Source of the DNA: Gordionus sp. m RMFG-2023
Taxonomy: Eukaryota; Nematomorpha; Gordioida; Chordodea; Parachordodidae
Length of the DNA: 64,000 nucleotides
Direction: 5' to 3'
NCBI RefSeq assembly: GCF_954871325.1
Contig: NC_088775.1
Span: 58,505,561-58,569,560, forward strand
The position numbers and the translations under genes were made by a program. Shown piece by piece: positions 58,922 to 64,000 of the stretch; the first letter of the stretch is position 1, and every line of letters begins with the position of its first letter. The notes under the pieces are model-generated. The model saw only the letters and a program-made list of their open reading frames with translations, did not search any database and had not been told where the DNA came from.

Positions 58922-60600
58922 ATATGAAAATTAAACTTTATCAAATAATCACTTATTTTTTTGTTTATAACGTAGTGGGAAGGATAATTAAAATTTGTAT
59001 TTTATTATATAAATTTTGGTAAAGAGGTAAAAATTTCATTTTTTAAGAATAATAAGGAATTTTCTAGTATTATGGATTTGAGAATTGGCAAAAATATCGT
59101 CTTTTGAACTAAATCCGTTTTTTCCCTTAACTCTGAACAAATAAAAAGCGAATATAATAGAAGCACTCAGTATTAAGCAGACGATGCAAAAATAGTCATA
59201 ATTTTAGACTACACAAATAATATGTAAAAAAACAGTAAAGTTATGCAAATCACAGAAAGGCACGCATAATTGACGCAAAATCCCAGAAAAGTACGGAAAA
59301 TGGCGCGAAATATGTAAAAACACAAATGATAAAAAATCACAGATAAGCAAGTAAAATAAAATCCTGCTAAATGACATAAGATCACATATAGGCAGGCAAA
59401 ATGATGCAAAACTTTATAATAAAATGAATTCTAAAACAATTGATATTTTATTTTATATATTTTTTGATATAATTTCAATGATAAATTTCACTAATAATTA
59501 TCGTCATTTAAAATATTTTTGGCGAAAATAGTTAAAAATGAGTATATAAAATATATTTTGGTTTGATTAAGTTACCATTGTTACAAATGTCATTTTAAGA
59601 GATTTAAAAACTATATTTTTTAAGTAGTTATAAAATGGATATTTTGAATAAATTTGGCATTTCATTCAGTGACAATGATGATACATATAAAATACCGAGT
59701 TGTCCAACATTGACTTTGATATTAACTACAACAACCTATTTTCTTCGTGAATTGGGTCGACTGCAACAGGTTTAATATATTTTAAAAATTCGTTGTTTTT
59801 GAAAAGCGAGTCCTAGTTCGTATACAGAAAAATTGAGGGTGCGTCCTACGGAGTATGATTTATAGTAGATTGAAAACGGTAGAGATTTATTGCATTTTGG
59901 TCAATGTTTAGCAAATTTGGTTGTTTTAGATATGCTGACTTGGTAGTAAATAACATTAACCAAGATAATATATTTCACACAGATGACAATTGACATAATC
60001 ATCATTTAAATCTTTTTATGGATTTTTTTAATATGTAATTTACATAGGTAACATTTATATTATTCATAAATATTTAAATATAATATTTTAATTATATTTT
60101 GGTATATTTCAGATAATGTAGTTTATAATTTTTAAAAAGTTTTTTTAACTAAAATAGTTAAATAGAACATTTCAAATATACATTATGTTCCATTTGAACT
60201 GATACTTTTTTTGTTTTAGCAAAATATATGTCAATTCTAAAGTGATTCTATTATAATTTTATAGCTTGAAAGTAGGTTACCTTATAAATGTTTTTTCCAA
60301 ATCTCATAAAATCTATCAACAGGATGACTCAAAATTATCCACATTCAAACTTGGCTAACAAAAATCGAACTTTTTAACATTTAAAAATTAATTTTTTTAT
60401 TAAACTTTACAATTCGACAAAATTATTATAACACCAACATTTAAAATGAATTTGAGTCAAATTTTAAACTAGCTATCGATTAGCTGCAACTTGTTTTTTA
60501 CTTATTGTAACTGCAACGTACCCCTCAGTTTGCAGATTTACTGGTGTAATTACTGTAAATTATTTTCATCCGTGAACATATGAAATGAACTAACCTCTGA
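58922..60600. other. Intron 3 of the SLC18-like gene, left part
   Basis: AT-rich DNA. A degenerate minisatellite-like stretch with 'aaatcacag', 'aaatcccag' and 'ggcaggcaaaatgatgcaaaa' words lies at about 59210-59415. The open frame 59635-59775 is listed separately. Nothing else was recognised. Confidence 0.35.
59635..59775 (+). CDS. Unassigned 46-residue open frame, possible exon
   Basis: The frame begins M-D-I-L-N-K-F-G-I-S-F and ends R-E-L-G-R-L-Q-Q-V before a stop. Its composition is balanced and less AT-driven than chance frames nearby. A GT donor follows R-L-Q-Q (caacag then gtttaa), so it could be the first exon of a gene nested in the intron, or a relic. It does not match the expected next VMAT segment. 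No domain was recognised. Confidence 0.2.
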   Translation: MDILNKFGISFSDNDDTYKIPSCPTLTLILTTTTYFLRELGRLQQV

Positions 60601-61016
60601 GGGTATTTTCGTGGAAGTTGTTAGGTACGACCAGACAGGCATTTTATTCGCATCGGTTTAATCCATGGATTGTTTCTTTTTTAAAGATTCTATGCAACAT
60701 ACCAATTTCTTGGGATACTAGACGAATGATATATGGGTGTCAAGTCGGTCTTTTTGGCTCAATACTAGTGTTCCAACAGAATTAACATATTTTCCATAGT
60801 ATGAGCTGTCTGTGGTCTACCACCACCATACCGTTTTCCCTTGATTCGGTAGCATCAATCAATCGATTCAAGGCTGCGATAGACCAGTTTCTGTTAGGAG
60901 ATTTCTACAAAGATCTTTTGGCTCCGCAATATTTTTCTTGTCTTAAAATTTTAATCGAAAATTTTATTATCATATGTTCATTTTATAATTCTCTTCGGGC
61001 TATTAAATTTTATTAA
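60600..61016 (+). pseudogene. Possible C-terminal tail of a different LINE
   Basis: The open run 60801-61016 contains L-W-S-T-T-T-I-P-F-S-L-D-S-V and then A-S-I-N-R-F-K-A-A-I-D-Q-F. This resembles the V-x-N-x-W-N-S-L-P ... V-x-A-x-S-x-N-x-F-K-x-x-L-D motif found after the reverse transcriptase in several animal LINE clades. The upstream reverse transcriptase was not found. It is tentative. Confidence 0.35.
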
Positions 61017-61179
61017 ATAATAATAATTTTAACACGGAAAATCATAATTTAAATAAAGATTATAATTATAAATTAATATAATAATAATAATTTAAGAGCG
61101 AAAATTTGTGAATTCTTCATATAACAAGTTAGCTTTTTGTGCCCTCATCTTTATTCACGTTTTTGTTTTTATCATTAAT

Positions 61180-61687
61180 TCTTGCTGTCTTTTATCGCTT
61201 GAGATCCAAGTTCGTTTTTAGCGCCAACGTTATAATTGGGAGCAAAATAGCCTAAGCCTATCCTATGCACAGAGGTTTCGATTATTGAAAGTATAAAGCT
61301 GAGATGATTACACTTTATTATGCTTAGGGCCAATCTTTGAAGTAGTATCTCTAATTGAGATCCTCGGTCCTAGTAGAGATCCGTGTCCCAACTCTTTAAA
61401 AGGCCAGAGCATGAGATACAAACGATTTTAAAGTCATGGCGATTTATGGTGGGAATTTATATTTAGCGAGTTTATTTACCTTAGCGTCAGTGCAACATCC
61501 CTATTTATATTGGAAGGGGCAAGAGGATCAATGTGTGAGAAATCCCTAGTTATGAATCCTCCCCTATTCCAAGGGTTCTTGGTAGAACCATCAGGCCGTT
61601 TACCATCGGAATAGTAAAGGCCAGTGGGCTCTGAGGTTGATGGGATGCCAGCAGATTTCTAGGCTCTGACAATAGTATCGTTGCATC
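61180..61687 (-). mobile_element. 5'-truncated RLE-type LINE copy (3' end only)
   Basis: On the minus strand the copy begins at 61687 inside the region after the CCHC motif and reads A-G-I-P-S-T-S-E-P-T-G-L-Y, D-G-K-R-P-D-G-S-T and D-P-L-A-P-S-N-I-N-R-D-V, almost the same as 18800-18960. Two stops and several small deletions follow, then the 3' untranslated tail (with 'gataggct' and 'gatctcaa' words) shared with the copy ending at 14530. Only the last 500 bases of the element are present. Confidence 0.8.
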
Positions 61688-63366
61688 CAGAGCCGTAGCC
61701 ACGGGGGCGGGGAAAAAAATGGCACCCATAAATTTTTCCGGCCCTCCAAATTTTAAAAAAAATTTTGTAATTGATTATTTTTATATTTTTTAAAAAATTT
61801 TAAATTTATTCAATAAACGTGTCTTGTTTGTAAATTTCTTCCTATCCTGTTTTATTTTTATCCAATAATAAATCATCATTCATTCATATTTTATCATTTT
61901 CATGTGTGTTTGTGTATAACATTATATAGGCGCTTAATTATAACGTTTAAATTGTGTTTATTTCAATGATAATTATTTATTTATTGTGGTTCAATCACAA
62001 TATTATTATCTTTTGAAGGTCTCTGATATAGATCTGGGTACAAATCGTAAAAAACTGGGATTTTTTGCAGCTAATCAAGTGATTACTCAAGGATTGATAT
62101 ATATATATATCAAATCTAAGGAAACAGATTGATACCGATTCGTAAATATTTATTAAAATAAAAAAGGTTCTTATTAAATTTTTATAAAATTTGGTAATTA
62201 TTGTGCAGTATTGCTAAACAGCTCGATTTGGCCCGATTTTTAAAAATGGTCCGATTAAGATCTTAGACAAAATAATATTATCTAAGCCCGATATAACCAG
62301 TTATTTAAAACAGCGGTGAATATTTTAGCATTATAAGGAAAATAGTGAGATAACATCAATTTTGGTAAGCCAACAAATTAACCGTAATCTTTACGATCTT
62401 AAATCAAGATTTGATGATATTTCTTAACATAAAGGAGCTACCTTTCCGTGGGACTGGTTCAAGAAAAATTACGGATGCTGCAAATGTAGAAAACATAATT
62501 TATTCTTTCTGGACTATTTATAGCAATGTTTTCATACACCATCCAAAATGATCCTGAATTAAATAAAATTACGAAATTTATGTACAAAAATACGCAATAT
62601 ACATCACCCAGATTCAAAACGAAGTAATATCTATTATGGTAGATATGGTGCTTGATTATATTGCAAATAAATATAACAAAAGTGAGATGCCTATGGATGA
62701 TGTGACAAAAGATGCATCAGGTTGTGAAAACCTGAGCATAATTATTTATACTTTTTTTGGAGAAGTCCAAGAAAATTTAATAGGGATTATTAATTTACAG
62801 TGTCTTTCTGCTGAAAGCTTTACTAATAGCATTTTAAAGCAACTTAATGAATTAAATATTAATTCAACGAATATGATAAACCAGGCATATGATGGTGCAA
62901 ACGTTATGTCTGTCCGAAATGGAGGAGTGCAAACCCTACTTCAAAAAAAAATTAATAAAAAGGTTCTTTTTATACATTGCTACAACCATATGTTGCATCT
63001 TGTGGCTCAAAATGGGTATAATAATATAGTTATCATTTCTAATTTTTTTAATTTATTCAATGCATTGCCATTTTTAGGCGGTTTAACGTATCCTGTAAAT
63101 ATGCAGGCCATCTCTTAAGAGACTTTTAGACCAGAGGTGGACTGGTCATTTAGAAACATCTTGCATCATTTATGTTAATTTTGAGGCTATTGGTTAAGTA
63201 TTACTTTTCTAATGGAACTAATTCAGAGGTTTCCTGATTTTGTCGAAGCCTCTGGTCTTTTATCTCAATACGTTAATATAAATTACGCTATATTAGCCAT
63301 TATAATTTATGAGATATTAATAACAATAGATCCACTATATAAGTATCTACAGTCAGTAGGTACTTA
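61688..63366 (+). mobile_element. Second zf-MYM/DUF4371-type hAT relic, possible left end at 61689
   Basis: CAGAGCCGTAGCCACGGGGG at 61689 looks like the left end of a CAGNGGCGTAGCC-type element. The transposase core lies at about 62340-63260. A partial CGGCTC MITE-like end is present at 62213-62300. The right end is not seen because copy c of the other zf-MYM family starts at 63367. Confidence 0.5.
62340..63260 (+). pseudogene. hAT transposase core (DUF4371 type)
   Basis: The main open frame (62636-63118, 160 residues) starts M-V-D-M-V-L-D-Y and has C-L-S-A-E-S-F-T, then N-Q-A-Y-D-G-A-N-V-M-S near 62880 (second catalytic Asp region), G-V-Q-T-L-L, and H-C-Y-N-H-M-L-H-L-V near 62975-63003. These are the blocks of DUF4371-type hAT transposases. 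The Q-R-W-T-G-H-L-E stretch near 63135 corresponds to the usual E-T-R-W block but follows a stop. The first Asp block appears altered (D-A-S-G-C for D-x-T-T-D). The dimerisation domain is absent. Confidence 0.7.
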
Positions 63367-64000
63367 CAGTGGCCCCTACACTTTCTGAGCGAATGAAGCA
63401 GAATACCCCCCTGAAAAGTACACCCCCCCCCTCAAAAAAATGATAATTATTTTATGACACCCATAAATTTCAAAAATAATTTTTTTGTATCAATTTTTAA
63501 TATATATAAATAAAATGCAAAAAATATATACTTTATAAATATTATTTTTAAATTAGTAATTTAGATAAATTAGGGAAAGAGAAAGCGAAAGAATTTATAA
63601 TTTCATCAATATTTAATTGTTTAAATAAATTTTTTTCCATTGATAATATGGTTAAATTATTGAGAAATGAATCTTTCATGGTACTACGAAGTCTTGTTTT
63701 AATTAATTTAATTTTACTCATGACTTTTCGGCAGTACGTGAGGTTGTAGGAATGGTTAATAAATATTTATATAAAATTCTTAAATTAGGGAAAGCAGAAA
63801 AATTTAAAAGTAGACGACAATGTAAAATAAATAAATAGTTTTTCCAATCTGAATCGTAAGTCCCTGATTTATCATCATCATCAGAAGAAGCTAAATAATG
63901 TATTGGTAAAAATATTTTAATTAAATAAATTTGCAATTATCAGAATCTGACAAATCTTTAGATTCTTGAACCTCTAGGTTATGAGTAATAATTACATTCC
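63367..64000 (-). mobile_element. zf-MYM/DUF4371-type hAT, copy c, running off the window
   Basis: The end CAGTGGCCCCTACACTTTCT at 63367 and the following 'gagcgaatgaagcagaatac' match the right end of copy b (54263) in inverse orientation. The minus strand then encodes the dimerisation domain (63940-63560, with F-P-N-L-R-I-L, I-P-T-T-S-R-T-A-E). It carries the same one-base loss after T-A-E as copy b, so b and c form one subfamily apart from copy a. Confidence 0.75.

Noticed and set aside
60801-61016. Next exon of the SLC18-like gene
   Set aside because: The peptide lacks the expected F-A-F-S or A-R-x-L-Q-G-I-G wording and fits better, though weakly, the tail of a LINE.

Overview
The window is strongly AT-rich DNA from an animal nuclear genome, most likely an invertebrate. 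The animal call rests on exons of a vesicular monoamine transporter-like gene (SLC18 family), on introns that follow the GT-AG rule in every host gene, and on a repeat set of hAT, zf-MYM/DUF4371-type hAT, pogo/Tigger and endonuclease-bearing LINE families typical of invertebrates. The species cannot be fixed from the sequence alone. No tRNA, rRNA, CRISPR array or prokaryotic operon was seen.

Layout. 1-2262: edge of a fossil Ty3/mdg4 pol fragment, a worn MITE, then AT-rich DNA without a gene. 2271-7071: one hAT transposon with an 8-bp target duplication, carrying two further nested repeats. 7254-10916: an eight-exon host gene on the plus strand, coding for a RING-finger protein of about 881 residues with a C-terminal region that resembles the W2/HEAT domain of eIF4G and BZW proteins. 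11764-16240: hAT remains with a LINE fragment inside. 16313-19380: the best LINE copy, with zinc finger, reverse transcriptase and restriction-like endonuclease. 19400-25475: foldback repeat, MITEs and a badly decayed LINE copy.

25476 to beyond the right edge: the SLC18/VMAT-like gene. Exon 1 (25476-25605), exon 2 (26344-26698) and exon 3 (58861-58919) encode TM1, the luminal loop and the TM2 region, and later exons lie outside the window. Intron 2 is 32,162 bp and is packed with mobile DNA: a family of 0.8-kb macro-repeats with 21-bp internal arrays, nested hAT elements, a pogo/Tigger element, several MITE families, an old Ty3/mdg4 fragment and an old LINE copy. The part after exon 3 holds another truncated LINE, an old hAT, and a zf-MYM hAT inserted into it that runs off the right end.

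The two host genes have no evident functional link to each other. The mobile elements show a clear order of events: several are nested two or three deep, and four have target-site duplications that can be read directly (ATGCCATG, TTATTGAT and GATCCCTT exact, plus two more at seven of eight bases). Several hAT families share nearly the same terminal word (CAGAGTTGTTAA) but carry quite different GC-rich subterminal repeats.
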